Part shown: in pieces, positions 1 to 8,585 of the stretch
Layout: each line of letters starts with the position of its first letter
Position numbering within the stretch: position 1 is the stretch's first letter
Assembly (NCBI GenBank): GCA_963716685.1
Contig: CAVQTR010000003.1
Span: 1,302,001-1,366,000 of the forward strand
Source: JALYXI01 sp963716685
GTDB lineage: Bacteria; Acidobacteriota; Terriglobia; Bryobacterales; Bryobacteraceae
Length of the DNA stretch: 64,000 nt
Direction: 5' to 3'
Notes under the pieces: generated by a model
What the model was told of the DNA's origin: nothing
Seen by the model: the letters and a program-made list of their open reading frames with translations, nothing else
The model's database searches: none
Position numbers and translations under genes: made by a program

Positions 1-535
1 TAGCCGGGTCGCAAGCCGCAACAAACGGCACGCGAAACAGCGAGCCCGCTGATGCCCGCAGCGTCTTCGCGTTATACGGACTGGCCGATCCCTTCACGAA
101 TATCACTCCCGAGGCCCCAAATGCCTCTCCTGCCCGCACAATGGTCCCCGCATTTCCCGGATCCTGAACGCCATCCAGCACAATCAGCAGCATGCGCTCC
201 GTGAACAGGCTCTGAATCGGCGCCGGCGTCACTTCCACCAGCGCCACCACACCCTGCGATGTTTCCGTCCCCGCCAGTGACTGGAACAGCTGATCCGGCA
301 CCAGCGCCACTTCCTGCTCGGGCCGGCCATGCAGCGCACGCTCCACCGCATGCCGCGCCGATTCCGCCGCCAGCACCCCGCCAATCCGCCGTCCGCTCGC
401 CAGCGCTTCCCTCAGCAGATGAAACGATTCCGCCGCGCAGAAGCCGTCCTCCGACAGTGTCCCGCGCAGGATTGCCTTTCGCACATCTTTCAACAGCGGG
501 TTCGCAGGACTCGAAATCGAACGGAAGATGGCCAC
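1..535 (-). CDS. TrmH/SpoU-family RNA 2'-O-methyltransferase, C-terminus off window
   Basis: The gene runs off the left edge, so only the first 178 codons are visible. A GTG start is proposed at 533-535. The N-terminal part resembles the small substrate-binding domain of TrmH-like enzymes (SSPANPLLKDVRKA near the start). The SPOUT methyltransferase domain then begins with the diagnostic stretch LDGVQDPGNAGTIVRAGEAF and continues with GSASPYNAKTLRASAGSLF. Known members transfer a methyl group from S-adenosylmethionine to ribose 2'-OH in 23S rRNA or tRNA. Which RNA is methylated cannot be told from this fragment. The gene diverges from the YdcF-like gene, with about 80 bases between the proposed starts. 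Assignment to the family is firm; the exact start is inferred. Confidence 0.87.
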   Translation of the reverse strand, partial: MAIFRSISSPANPLLKDVRKAILRGTLSEDGFCAAESFHLLREALASGRRIGGVLAAESARHAVERALHGRPEQEVALVPDQLFQSLAGTETSQGVVALVEVTPAPIQSLFTERMLLIVLDGVQDPGNAGTIVRAGEAFGASGVIFVKGSASPYNAKTLRASAGSLFRVPFVAACDPA

Positions 536-615
536 TCTTTCCCGGACACGCTTTCTTCTACAATGTTGAAATCAGAATAACGCAGCGTAAAGCGATCTTC
601 GTTCTCTTCGCGGGC

Positions 616-1167
616 GTGACACTCGCGTTGCTCTGGTATCTGGTATCGCTTTCCATTCGCATCGGCAGGCAGTCTACCGACGAGGAAGCCCAGAAGGCCG
701 ACGTCATCATCGTGATGGGAGCCGCCGAATACAGCGGCCGTCCCTCGCCCGTTCTGCGAGCTCGCCTTGATCACGCCCTGCAGCTTTGGAAACAGCACAT
801 GGCGCCGTTCATCATGACCACCGGCGGTCCCGGCGGCGATCCCATCTTTACCGAAGCCGCCGTCGGCCGCTCATACCTGATGGACCGCGGCGTGCCCCCC
901 GTCGCCATCATCACGGAAGCGGAAGGTGAAAGCACCATGTATTCCATCTCCGCCGCTGCAGAAATCATGAGCCGCATGAACCTTCACTCCTGCATCCTGG
1001 TGAGCGACGGCTATCACATCTTCCGCGCCAAGCGCATGATGCAGTATCAGGGCATCCGGGTCTACGGCTCTCCCCGCCTGACGGTGCATCCCGGGAAACA
1101 CGAATGGAGCCTCTACTTCCGCCAGGCGGTTGCCTACGCCCTTTGGAAAGTCGGCGTTACTGTGTAA
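616..1167 (+). CDS. YdcF/SanA-like DUF218 membrane protein
   Basis: DUF218 proteins are membrane-anchored and include ElyC and SanA, which are linked to envelope integrity; their biochemistry is poorly known. The sequence shows one N-terminal membrane segment (TLALLWYLVSLSIRI). It then has the family core: ADVIIVMGAA, PSPVLRARLDHALQLW, MTTGGPGGDP, and the late motif LVSDGYHIFRAKRMM. The start is a problem. The reading frame continues upstream through a basic residue and more hydrophobic residues, but contains no ATG between 259 and here. GTG at 616 is the first usable start that does not overlap the opposite-strand methyltransferase gene. GTG at 457 or TTG at 472 are the longer alternatives. 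The family call is good; the N-terminus is uncertain. Confidence 0.75.
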   Translation: MTLALLWYLVSLSIRIGRQSTDEEAQKADVIIVMGAAEYSGRPSPVLRARLDHALQLWKQHMAPFIMTTGGPGGDPIFTEAAVGRSYLMDRGVPPVAIITEAEGESTMYSISAAAEIMSRMNLHSCILVSDGYHIFRAKRMMQYQGIRVYGSPRLTVHPGKHEWSLYFRQAVAYALWKVGVTV

Positions 1168-1272
1168 CAAATAGCACGATCGAGACAGTGCGAACCGTGA
1201 CCTTACTTCCACTTTGGATGGCCGATTGCCATCGAGTTTTCGCCCATCGGTGTTCCGGGCGAGAGGAATCGA

Positions 1273-2232
1273 ATGGAAAAGACGAATAGCTTAGACGCGC
1301 GCGTGCGCTCACGCCGGGACTTTTTCGCTAATGCGGCGGCTGTGTTAGGAGCGGCCGGCGTTGTCGGCGCGGCCAGCAACTTGGAGGCGCAAACCGGCTC
1401 CGGCGGCGACGTCGCCGTCCTTAACTACGCCCTGCGGCTCGAACGCCTGGAACTCGCGTTCTACACCATGGGACTGGGTAAATTCCCCCAGAGCGCGTTT
1501 GCCGCGGCTAACTTCGCCCAGAAACTGAGCTCATCCCAGGTTGCCAATCTCTACAGCTATTTCCAGCTGATCATGCAGCACGAAATGACGCACGTGATGC
1601 AGATCTCCGCGCTCATCCAGCAGATGGGCGGAACCCCAGTGCCGCCAGACTGCTACAACTTCGCGCCCTACGGCTCGGACCTCACCACCTTTAAGACGGT
1701 CGACAGCTTCGTCTCTGTCGCCATGCTGCTCGAAAACACCGGTGTCATGGCTTACGACGGCGCCATCAACCTGATCACTACGCCCAGCCTCGTCACCGCG
1801 GCGGCTACCATCGCCACCGTGGAAGCGCGCCATGCGGCTTACCTGAATCTGCTGAACGGCCAGGTTCCGTTCCCCGCGGCCTTCGACACCGCCGCTTCTG
1901 CTAACACCATTCTGGCGGCCGCCTCCACTTTCATCGCCAACTGCGGTTTGTTCCCGCCCACCGCGGTCGCGAACCCCAAAAACGTGACCACCGGGTCGCA
2001 GGGCTTCAAGCTGGATGCCAGTTCTTCCACAACGTCCAACGGATCTGCCGTCGTGAGCTATCTGTGGCAGCCCGTGCTGGGGACCAACGCGACGTTCGAT
2101 AACCCGTACCTGCCGAACCCCACTGTCACCTTCAGGGGCGGACCGGGTCTCTACAACTTCGTGCTGATGGTAACGGATGCTTTCGGCAACAACGGCACAG
2201 ATACCACCACGGTCAACTACACCGGCTCCTAG
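1273..2232 (+). CDS. Tat-exported ferritin-like domain protein with C-terminal Ig/PKD-like module
   Basis: A 319-residue protein. The N-terminus carries a twin-arginine signal (RSRRDFF followed by an Ala/Gly/Val-rich segment ending near EAQ), so export in folded form is likely. Residues about 45-215 form a four-helix ferritin-like domain of the Ferritin_2 type, with an ExxH-like pair in HEMTHVMQ and acidic residues in RLERLELAFYTMG and TVEARHAAYL that could ligand metal. From about residue 225 a beta-rich PKD/Ig-like module follows (SSTTSNGSAVVSYLW, VLMVTDAFGNNGTD). A strong ribosome site (gagaggaa) sits just upstream of the ATG. Such proteins are common in Acidobacteriota; iron or peroxide handling is assumed from the fold and is not shown. 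The stop is 3 bases from the convergent LytTR gene. Confidence 0.82.
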   Translation: MEKTNSLDARVRSRRDFFANAAAVLGAAGVVGAASNLEAQTGSGGDVAVLNYALRLERLELAFYTMGLGKFPQSAFAAANFAQKLSSSQVANLYSYFQLIMQHEMTHVMQISALIQQMGGTPVPPDCYNFAPYGSDLTTFKTVDSFVSVAMLLENTGVMAYDGAINLITTPSLVTAAATIATVEARHAAYLNLLNGQVPFPAAFDTAASANTILAAASTFIANCGLFPPTAVANPKNVTTGSQGFKLDASSSTTSNGSAVVSYLWQPVLGTNATFDNPYLPNPTVTFRGGPGLYNFVLMVTDAFGNNGTDTTTVNYTGS

Positions 2233-2235
2233 GGT

Positions 2236-3027
2236 TCAGAGCTTCAACAATTCGCGAAGCCGGCGAGTCTGCACGCGGCTCACCGGCACTTCCGAATTCT
2301 TTTTGTCGCCCATACGAATCTGATACCCGGATTTGAACCACGGCACCACTTCGCGGATGCGGTGGATGTTCACCAGAAACGAGCGATGTGTCCGCCAGAA
2401 GTTTTCCGGGTCCAGATTCGCCTGCAATTCCTCGAGAGTCTTGTAGTTCGATTGCCCTTCCACGGCGTCCGTCACCAGCGTGATCACGCCATTTTCGATC
2501 GTCGCGTAGATCAGTTCCTGCGCGTCCACAATCAGGTTGCGCGGTCCGCTGCGCACCAGCAGCTTCGCATGCGGCCCGGGACTCTTCGCGCCCGCCTGCG
2601 GTGCCAGCGTGCCCAGCCGGTCCTGCGGGTTCCGTTCCAGTACGTTGCGCTTCGCACGCTCAATCGTTTCGGCCAGGCGGTTCCGGTCCACCGGCTTCAG
2701 CAGATAGTCCAGCGCCTCCAGCCGAAACGCTTCAACCGCATACTGCTCGAAGGCCGTGGAGAAGATGAAGTAAGGCAGTTGATCAGGATCGCGCTCTCGC
2801 AGACGCCGCACCACGCCCAGGCCGTCCAGCCCCGGCATCTGCACGTCCAGAAAGGCGATGTCCGGCTCCAGACGCTCCACCAACTCCACCGCTTCCAGGC
2901 CGTTTCGCCCGGTCGCCACCACCTCAATCTCGGGGAAATCGTTTAGAAGAAAAGCCAGTTCTTCGGACGCTAATTGCTCGTCGTCCACGATGATGGCGCT
3001 CAAAGTTGCCGTCGCGCGCTCCCGCAT
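2236..3027 (-). CDS. LytTR-family response regulator
   Basis: A 263-residue response regulator of the AlgR/LytR/AgrA type. The receiver domain (about residues 10-125) shows the acidic pair in VDDE, the phosphoacceptor Asp61 in AFLDVQMPG, and a conserved Lys in YLLKPV. After a linker, the LytTR DNA-binding domain (about 155-260) shows the usual features: the segment YATIENGVITLVT, TLEELQANLDPENFWRTHRSFLVNI in two halves, and the C-terminal VPVSRVQTRRLRELL. These proteins bind short direct repeats as dimers. No partner histidine kinase is next to it, so it is an orphan here. Its targets are unknown. Confidence 0.9.
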   Translation of the reverse strand: MRERATATLSAIIVDDEQLASEELAFLLNDFPEIEVVATGRNGLEAVELVERLEPDIAFLDVQMPGLDGLGVVRRLRERDPDQLPYFIFSTAFEQYAVEAFRLEALDYLLKPVDRNRLAETIERAKRNVLERNPQDRLGTLAPQAGAKSPGPHAKLLVRSGPRNLIVDAQELIYATIENGVITLVTDAVEGQSNYKTLEELQANLDPENFWRTHRSFLVNIHRIREVVPWFKSGYQIRMGDKKNSEVPVSRVQTRRLRELLKL

Positions 3028-3112
3028 CGAGTTGTTATGATAACAGACTGTTGCGCCCGAGCCTCCGGTCGCTGTAACCTCTAAATTCGTTCCCGTTTAG
3101 GAGAAAGTACGT

Positions 3113-4432
3113 TTGTCTGAGAAACAAAGCACTAAGGTCGCGCCGGCAGAAGGGAAACTGGGTGTTCTGATCCCCGGAATGGGCGCGGTCAGCACTACCC
3201 TGATTGCCGGTGTGGAAGCGGTCAAAAGAGGCATTTCGGCTCCCATCGGCTCGGTTACCCAGATGGGTACCATTCGCCTCGGAAAACGGACCGATAACAA
3301 TAGTCCGCGCATCAAGGATTTCGCGCCGTTGGCGTCGCTCGAAGACATCTCGTTCGGCTGCTGGGATATCTACGAGGACAACGCTTACGAAGCTGCTCTG
3401 AATGCTGGCGTTCTGGATAAGAACACACTGGAACAGCTGCGCCAACCGCTCGAAGCGGTGAAACCCATGCCGGCTGTCTTTGACAGCGAGTACGTCAAGC
3501 GCATAGACGGACCCAATAAGAAGCCCAAAGGTTCGAAAGCGGACTATGCCGAGATGCTGATGGAAGACATCCGTCAGTTCAAAGAGAAGTCCGGCGCCGC
3601 GCGGCTCTCCATGATCTGGTGCGGCTCCACCGAAGTCTTCCACCGTCCCGCCGCCGTGCACGCCACTCTGAAGGATTTCGAGTGCGGCCTGCAAAAGAGC
3701 GATCCCGAAATCTCTCCCAGCCAGATCTACGCCTACGCCGCGCTCAAGATGGGCGTGCCCTACGCCAACGGCGCTCCGCATCTATGCGTTGATGCGCCCG
3801 CTCTGGTCGAACTCGCGCGCGAGCGCCAGGTGCCCATCTGCGGTAAGGATTTTAAAACCGGTCAGACGCTCATCAAAACCATCCTCGCCCCTGGCCTGAA
3901 ATCCCGCATGCTCGGCATGTCGGGGTGGTTCTCTACAAACATTCTGGGTAACCGCGACGGCGAAGTGCTGGATGACCCCGGCTCCTTCAAGAGTAAGGAA
4001 GAGAGCAAGCTTTCCGCGCTGGAGTATATCCTGCAGCCGGAACTCTACCCGGAGTTATACAAGGATCTCTACCACAAAGTAAGAATCAACTATTACCCGC
4101 CCCGAGGCGATGCCAAGGAAGGCTGGGATAACATCGACATCTTCGGCTGGATGGGTTACCCGATGCAGATCAAGGTAGACTTCCTGTGTCGCGATTCCAT
4201 TCTGGCCGCTCCGCTGGTGCTTGACCTGGTACTGTTCATGGACCTGGCCCAGCGCGCGGGTATGAGGGGCATTCAGGAGTGGCTCTCGTTCTACTTCAAA
4301 GCCCCCATGACCGCACCCGGTCTCTATCCCGAGCATGACCTGTTCATTCAGCTCATGAAGATGAAAAATACGCTGCGCTGGATGATGGGCGAGGAGCTAA
4401 TCACTCACCTCGGGATGGAATACTACGACTAA
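3113..4432 (+). CDS. ino1: Inositol-3-phosphate synthase
   Basis: A 439-residue enzyme that converts glucose 6-phosphate to 1L-myo-inositol 3-phosphate using bound NAD, without net redox change. The N-terminal Rossmann motif reads LIPGMGAVSTTLIAG. Later family blocks are GTIRLGKR, the GSTE segment (WCGSTE), CGKDFKTGQT, NILGNRDG, and a lysine-containing KVRINYYPPRGD. It starts at TTG 3113, supported by an AGGAGA ribosome site about 10 bases upstream. It heads a co-directional group with an epimerase, an amidohydrolase, a beta-propeller and an SGNH protein. In bacteria the product feeds inositol phospholipids or compatible solutes; no phosphatase or phospholipid gene is adjacent. Confidence in the family is high. 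Confidence 0.92.
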   Translation: MSEKQSTKVAPAEGKLGVLIPGMGAVSTTLIAGVEAVKRGISAPIGSVTQMGTIRLGKRTDNNSPRIKDFAPLASLEDISFGCWDIYEDNAYEAALNAGVLDKNTLEQLRQPLEAVKPMPAVFDSEYVKRIDGPNKKPKGSKADYAEMLMEDIRQFKEKSGAARLSMIWCGSTEVFHRPAAVHATLKDFECGLQKSDPEISPSQIYAYAALKMGVPYANGAPHLCVDAPALVELARERQVPICGKDFKTGQTLIKTILAPGLKSRMLGMSGWFSTNILGNRDGEVLDDPGSFKSKEESKLSALEYILQPELYPELYKDLYHKVRINYYPPRGDAKEGWDNIDIFGWMGYPMQIKVDFLCRDSILAAPLVLDLVLFMDLAQRAGMRGIQEWLSFYFKAPMTAPGLYPEHDLFIQLMKMKNTLRWMMGEELITHLGMEYYD

Positions 4433-4452
4433 CCGGGCTGGTTACTAATCGG

Positions 4453-5457
4453 ATGAAAGTTCTGGTAATCGGCGGGACGGCCTTCATCGGCCGGTTCCTG
4501 GTAGCTGAACTGGTGAAGCTTGGCCATGACGTCACCGTTCTGCACCGTAAGCCGAAACATACATTCGGGAAGCGCGTCGACAACCTGATGGCCGACCGCA
4601 ATGATCCCGACGCCATGAAGCGCGCCCTCGAAGGACGCCGTTTTGAGATTGTTTTCGATAACGCCTATGACTGGGAGCGCGGCACCACCGCCGCCCAGAT
4701 CGATGGCACCGTGCAGGTCCTGGGCGACCGGCTCACGCGCTACATCTTCATGTCCAGCATCGCCGCTTACGGCGATGGCCTGAACCACTATGAGGACGAT
4801 GCGCTCGCTCCGGACGACCATTCCGATCCGTATGTTCGCAATAAGGCCACCTCGGAACGCATGCTGTTTCGCCTGCGGCAGCGTACCGGGTTTCCGGTCG
4901 TTTCCTTCCGCCCCCCGTTCATCTACGGCCCCGAAAATCCGTTCTATCGCGAAGCGTTCTTCTGGGATCGCATGCGCGCCGGACGGCCGCTGATTCTGCC
5001 CGGCGATGGCGGCCGCCTGATGCAGTTCGTTTACATCAAAGACCTGATCACGGCCATGCTCAAAGCCATGACCGATCCCGCGGCCCTCGGCGAGGCCTTC
5101 AACATCGGTAACGAACGTCCCGTCACCCAGCTCGAACTGCTGCAGGCGCTCTCCCGCGCCGCGAAGAAGAAGCTGAACCTGGTCAAGATTCCGCGCGACC
5201 GCATCATCGAAGCCGGCGGCAATCCCATGGGCGACCCCGCTTACTTCGGCATCTATTTCGACATGCCGCCCATCACTGAAGCCATGGGCAAACTGAAGCG
5301 CGTCCTCAAGCTCGTGCCCACGCCCTTCGACACCGGCCTGCGCGAAACCTATCTCTGGTACCTGCGCCACCGAAAAACCGCAAAGCTGAACACCGAGTTC
5401 GAAGACAAGCTCATCGAACTCGCCCAGAGCGGCCTTGCCACCAGCGTTGAAATGTAA
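4453..5457 (+). CDS. NAD-dependent epimerase/dehydratase (extended SDR)
   Basis: A 334-residue extended short-chain dehydrogenase/reductase. The N-terminal nucleotide-binding motif GGTAFIG and the downstream charged tail (VLHRK) indicate NAD(P) binding. The active-site Tyr-x3-Lys pair is in YVRNK, preceded by MSSIAAYG with the catalytic Ser/Thr position. The segment FRPPFIYGPENP matches the substrate-positioning loop of sugar-nucleotide epimerases, and FNIGNERPVTQLELL is the usual C-terminal block. The true substrate cannot be read from the sequence; a nucleotide sugar or a cyclitol is plausible. It starts 20 bases after ino1 and ends 3 bases before the amidohydrolase, so the three are probably co-transcribed. 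Confidence 0.87.
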   Translation: MKVLVIGGTAFIGRFLVAELVKLGHDVTVLHRKPKHTFGKRVDNLMADRNDPDAMKRALEGRRFEIVFDNAYDWERGTTAAQIDGTVQVLGDRLTRYIFMSSIAAYGDGLNHYEDDALAPDDHSDPYVRNKATSERMLFRLRQRTGFPVVSFRPPFIYGPENPFYREAFFWDRMRAGRPLILPGDGGRLMQFVYIKDLITAMLKAMTDPAALGEAFNIGNERPVTQLELLQALSRAAKKKLNLVKIPRDRIIEAGGNPMGDPAYFGIYFDMPPITEAMGKLKRVLKLVPTPFDTGLRETYLWYLRHRKTAKLNTEFEDKLIELAQSGLATSVEM

Positions 5458-5460
5458 GCC

Positions 5461-6438
5461 GTGACCGGCAAGATCGCTCTCGAAGAACACTTCGGCATTC
5501 CGGGATTTGAAGAGTACGCCTCCGGCCTGGCCGCCGGACTCGATCAGAGCATCATGCGCCAAAAGCTGCTCGACATCACCGAGCAGCGCCTTCCCCGGAT
5601 GGACCGGCACGGCATCGAACTCGCCGTGCTCTCGCTTACCGCCCAGGGTGTTCAGGCCGAGCCCGATCCCCGCCGCGCCACCGCGCGCGCCCGCGAAGCG
5701 AACGACTTTCTCGCCGAACGCATCATTGCCCGGCATCCCACGCGCTTCGCCGGCTTCGCCGCTATCGCCATGCAGGAGCCTGAAGCCGCGGCCGCCGAAC
5801 TCGAGCGCGCCGTGCGCTCGCTCCACTTCAAGGGCGCCATGCTCAACGGCTATTCCAATCTGGGCAGCCGCGACACCGGAGAGTATTACGATCTCCCGAA
5901 GTTCTTCCCGTTCTGGGAGCGCGCCCAGTCTCTCAGCGTCCCCGTCTACCTGCACCCCCGCGATCCGCTGCCCTCCCAGCAACTCATCTACGAGGGCCAT
6001 CCAGCGCTGCTCGGACCCGCCTGGGCGTGGGGCGTCGAAACCGCCACCCATGCTCTTCGGCTGATCATGAGCGGTCTGTTCGATCGCTTCCCCGGCGTTA
6101 CCGTCATCCTCGGACACATGGGCGAAACGCTTCCCTTCGCCATGTCCCGCGTCCAGCAGCGCGTCGCCGCGTTCCCCGAAGCCGCCAGACTGGTGAAACC
6201 TCTCACTGCCTATCTGCGGGATCACTTCTACATCACCACGAGCGGCAACTTCCGTACCCAGGCGCTGCTCAACGCCATGCTCGAAGTCGGCTCCGAGCGC
6301 CTCCTCTTCTCCGTCGATTATCCCTACGAAGACATGGGGGAAGCCGCCGCCTGGTTCGATGCCTGCGCCATCGCCGAGCCGGACCGCCTCAAAATCGGAC
6401 GATTCAACGCAGCCCGCCTGCTTCGTCTCGACCTCTGA
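5461..6438 (+). CDS. Amidohydrolase-superfamily protein, LigW/gamma-resorcylate decarboxylase-like
   Basis: A 325-residue Amidohydrolase_2 (ACMSD-like) protein with GTG start. The whole metal site of the nonoxidative aryl-acid decarboxylases is in place: Glu8 and His10 in ALEEHFG, His165 in VYLHPRD, His219 in LGHMGE, and Asp286 in SVDYPYED. The fold is a TIM barrel with one divalent metal. Characterised relatives decarboxylate 5-carboxyvanillate, 2,6-dihydroxybenzoate or 2,3-dihydroxybenzoate. Residue spacing matches these better than hydrolytic members, but substrate is inferred only. It lies 3 bases after the SDR gene and is therefore likely translated with it. Why such an enzyme should be grouped with inositol-phosphate synthase is unclear. 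Confidence 0.85.
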   Translation: MTGKIALEEHFGIPGFEEYASGLAAGLDQSIMRQKLLDITEQRLPRMDRHGIELAVLSLTAQGVQAEPDPRRATARAREANDFLAERIIARHPTRFAGFAAIAMQEPEAAAAELERAVRSLHFKGAMLNGYSNLGSRDTGEYYDLPKFFPFWERAQSLSVPVYLHPRDPLPSQQLIYEGHPALLGPAWAWGVETATHALRLIMSGLFDRFPGVTVILGHMGETLPFAMSRVQQRVAAFPEAARLVKPLTAYLRDHFYITTSGNFRTQALLNAMLEVGSERLLFSVDYPYEDMGEAAAWFDACAIAEPDRLKIGRFNAARLLRLDL

Positions 6439-6466
6439 ACCGCATTGGCGATATCATCGTAAACGA

Positions 6467-7468
6467 ATGCATCGGTACTTCCTCGCCGTTCCCGCCCTTC
6501 TCTCCTTAACCGTTATGATGGCCCCTTCCGCCAATCAGTCCTCCGGCAAGCTGCTGGTCGCCAATAAAGCCGAACACTCGCTGGGCATTGTCGACCCCAT
6601 GTCCGGAAAGCAGATCGCCGATGTGCCCGAAGGCGGCGTCACCGGCCACGAAGTCATTGCTTCTCCCGATGGCAAAACCGCCTACGTTCCCATCTATGGC
6701 GATTCCGGCGTCGGTAAGCCCGGCACCGACGGCACGAACATGGTTGCCATCGATCTCGACTCCCACAAGGTCACCGGCAATCTCGATTTCGGCAAAGGCG
6801 TCCGTCCGCACTGCCCGCAGTTCGGCCCGAAGGACGGCATGCTCTACGTCACCACGGAACTCAATCAAACTATCAGCATCGTCGACCCGCACAAGCTGAA
6901 GATCGTCGGCACCATTCCCACCGGCCAGGCTGAATCTCATATGTTCGCCATCTCGCATGACGGGCGCCGCGGCTATACCGCCAACGTCGGACCTGGCACC
7001 GTATCCGTGCTCGACATGCAGGGCCGCAAGACCCTCACCATCATCCCCATTTCCGGCAACACGCAGCGCATCTCCGTCTCGCCTGACGACAGCATGGTCT
7101 TCACCTCCGACCAGATCACGCCGCGCCTCGCCGTCATCGATACCGCCACCAATAAGATCAAAACCTGGGTGCCGCTCCCGTCCGCCGGTTACGGCACGGA
7201 TTCCACCCCCGATGGCCGCTGGCTCGTCATCGCGCTGCCCAAATCCGATCAGGTGGCCGTTGTTGATCTCAAAACGATGAAAGTCGCGCACACCATCAGC
7301 GTGCCGAAATCCCCGCAGGAGATCCTCATGCGGCCCGATGGCAAGGTGGCCTACGTGTCCTGCGACGCCAGCAATCAGGTGGCGGCCATCGACACGTCCG
7401 ACTGGAAGGTGCAGCAGCTGATCGATACCGGCAAAGGCGCCGACGGCCTCGCATGGGCCTCCCGCTAG
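6467..7468 (+). CDS. Secreted YVTN-type beta-propeller protein
   Basis: A 333-residue protein with an N-terminal signal peptide (HRYFLAVPALLSLTVMM, cleavage near APSA). The rest is a run of about seven beta-propeller blades of roughly 42 residues, each carrying a D-P/D-T turn such as GIVDPMSGK, IVDPHKLKIVG, VLDMQGRK, VIDTATNKI, VVDLKTMKV and AIDTSDWKV. This is the repeat pattern of cytochrome D1/YVTN proteins, but no haem motif (CxxCH) is present. Members are usually periplasmic or surface proteins of unknown ligand. I start it at ATG 6467 because a signal peptide follows immediately; the frame is open further upstream into the amidohydrolase gene. It belongs to the 3.1-8.6 kb co-directional group. 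Confidence 0.85.
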   Translation: MHRYFLAVPALLSLTVMMAPSANQSSGKLLVANKAEHSLGIVDPMSGKQIADVPEGGVTGHEVIASPDGKTAYVPIYGDSGVGKPGTDGTNMVAIDLDSHKVTGNLDFGKGVRPHCPQFGPKDGMLYVTTELNQTISIVDPHKLKIVGTIPTGQAESHMFAISHDGRRGYTANVGPGTVSVLDMQGRKTLTIIPISGNTQRISVSPDDSMVFTSDQITPRLAVIDTATNKIKTWVPLPSAGYGTDSTPDGRWLVIALPKSDQVAVVDLKTMKVAHTISVPKSPQEILMRPDGKVAYVSCDASNQVAAIDTSDWKVQQLIDTGKGADGLAWASR

Positions 7469-7475
7469 CGCCGGA

Positions 7476-8585
7476 ATGTCGCTGGCCGCGAAATCTCCCC
7501 TGGGCTTCCTTGCCAGATTCGTTCTTGTTCTGATTCTGCTCGTAGGCGCGGCCGAACTGTTCGCCAGAACCGTCCTGGGTCTTGGCGAGCCGCCGCTCTC
7601 GTATGCCGATCCAAAGATCGAATACCTTTGGGTGCCCTCGCAGACTTGCCACCGGCTGCATCACCTGATCCATATCAATGCCTATTCCATGCGCAGCGAC
7701 GATTTCCCGCCGCATAAGACCGAGCCGAACGAGCTGCGCGTCATGGTGGTGGGCGACAGCGTGGTCTATGACGGCGTGCGCATCGATCAGGCAAACATCA
7801 GCACCGAAGTTTTGAAGCGCGCGCTCGAACGGCATTACCCCCACCGAAAAATCGTCGTCGGCAACATTGCCGCCAAGAGCTGGGGACCGCCCAACCAGCT
7901 CGCCTACATCCAGCGCTTTGGCCTCTTCGATGCCGACTGGGTCATCTTCGTCCTCAACAGCCACGACTATGCCGACGTGCCTGGCTTCCAGCCCGTCGTC
8001 GACGTCGATCCCGATTACCCCGGCCACAAACCGCCGCTCGCGCTGGCTGAACTTCTGTTCCATTACCTGCCGCGTTACCTTCCGAGGTCATTCCGTCCGC
8101 ACCTGAACCCGGACGAAAATCCGGCTCCCACGCAAAAAGATATCGACTGGGCGCTCTCCTCCGAACGCCGCATGATGGAACTGGCCAAACAGTCCGGCGC
8201 CAAAGTGCTGCTCGCCCAGATGCTCACTATCGACGAACTCGGTGGGCATCCGAAGGAAGGTCACAATCTGATCCTTGCCGTAGCGGAGCAGGAGCATGTT
8301 CCCGCACTCGAAATCGGCCCGCTCTTTGAAGCCTCTCTGCGGCGCGGACAGGATCCCTATCAGGACCCGATCCACCCCAGCGAAGTGGGCTGCCGCATCA
8401 TGGGTGAAAGCATGGCGCAGGCCATCATCTCGCGCAGTTCCGGGGTTAGTTCTGTCCCACTTCCGCATCGAAACGCAGCGTCGATTCCGCCACAAACACC
8501 TGATAACCGCTCCACCTGGCCGAGGCGCGGTACACGCGCCCGTTTCGATATTCGCCGCTCATCTCCAGTTCCGAAGCCAGCATAA
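7476..8585 (+). CDS. Membrane-anchored SGNH/GDSL hydrolase-like protein
   Basis: A 369-residue protein with an N-terminal membrane segment (FLARFVLVLILLVGAAELFA). The SGNH core follows: block I VVGDSVVYDG with nucleophile Ser95, block III-like VGNIAAKSWGPPNQ with an Asn, WVIFVLNSHDY, and the Asp297-x2-His300 pair in QDPIHPSE. Family members hydrolyse or transfer acyl groups on glycans and lipids. The last 45 or so residues look non-homologous (Pro/Arg/Ser-rich), because this frame reads across the 3' end of the opposite-strand protease gene for 140 bases. A natural end nearer 8440 would have been expected, so the tail is odd. It starts 8 bases after the beta-propeller gene. Confidence 0.8.
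   Translation: MSLAAKSPLGFLARFVLVLILLVGAAELFARTVLGLGEPPLSYADPKIEYLWVPSQTCHRLHHLIHINAYSMRSDDFPPHKTEPNELRVMVVGDSVVYDGVRIDQANISTEVLKRALERHYPHRKIVVGNIAAKSWGPPNQLAYIQRFGLFDADWVIFVLNSHDYADVPGFQPVVDVDPDYPGHKPPLALAELLFHYLPRYLPRSFRPHLNPDENPAPTQKDIDWALSSERRMMELAKQSGAKVLLAQMLTIDELGGHPKEGHNLILAVAEQEHVPALEIGPLFEASLRRGQDPYQDPIHPSEVGCRIMGESMAQAIISRSSGVSSVPLPHRNAASIPPQTPDNRSTWPRRGTRARFDIRRSSPVPKPA

Noticed and set aside
4429..6225. 598-codon minus-strand open frame
   Set aside because: It is antisense to the SDR and amidohydrolase genes, has Gly/His/Gln-rich sequence without domains, and reflects the codon bias of the plus-strand genes.
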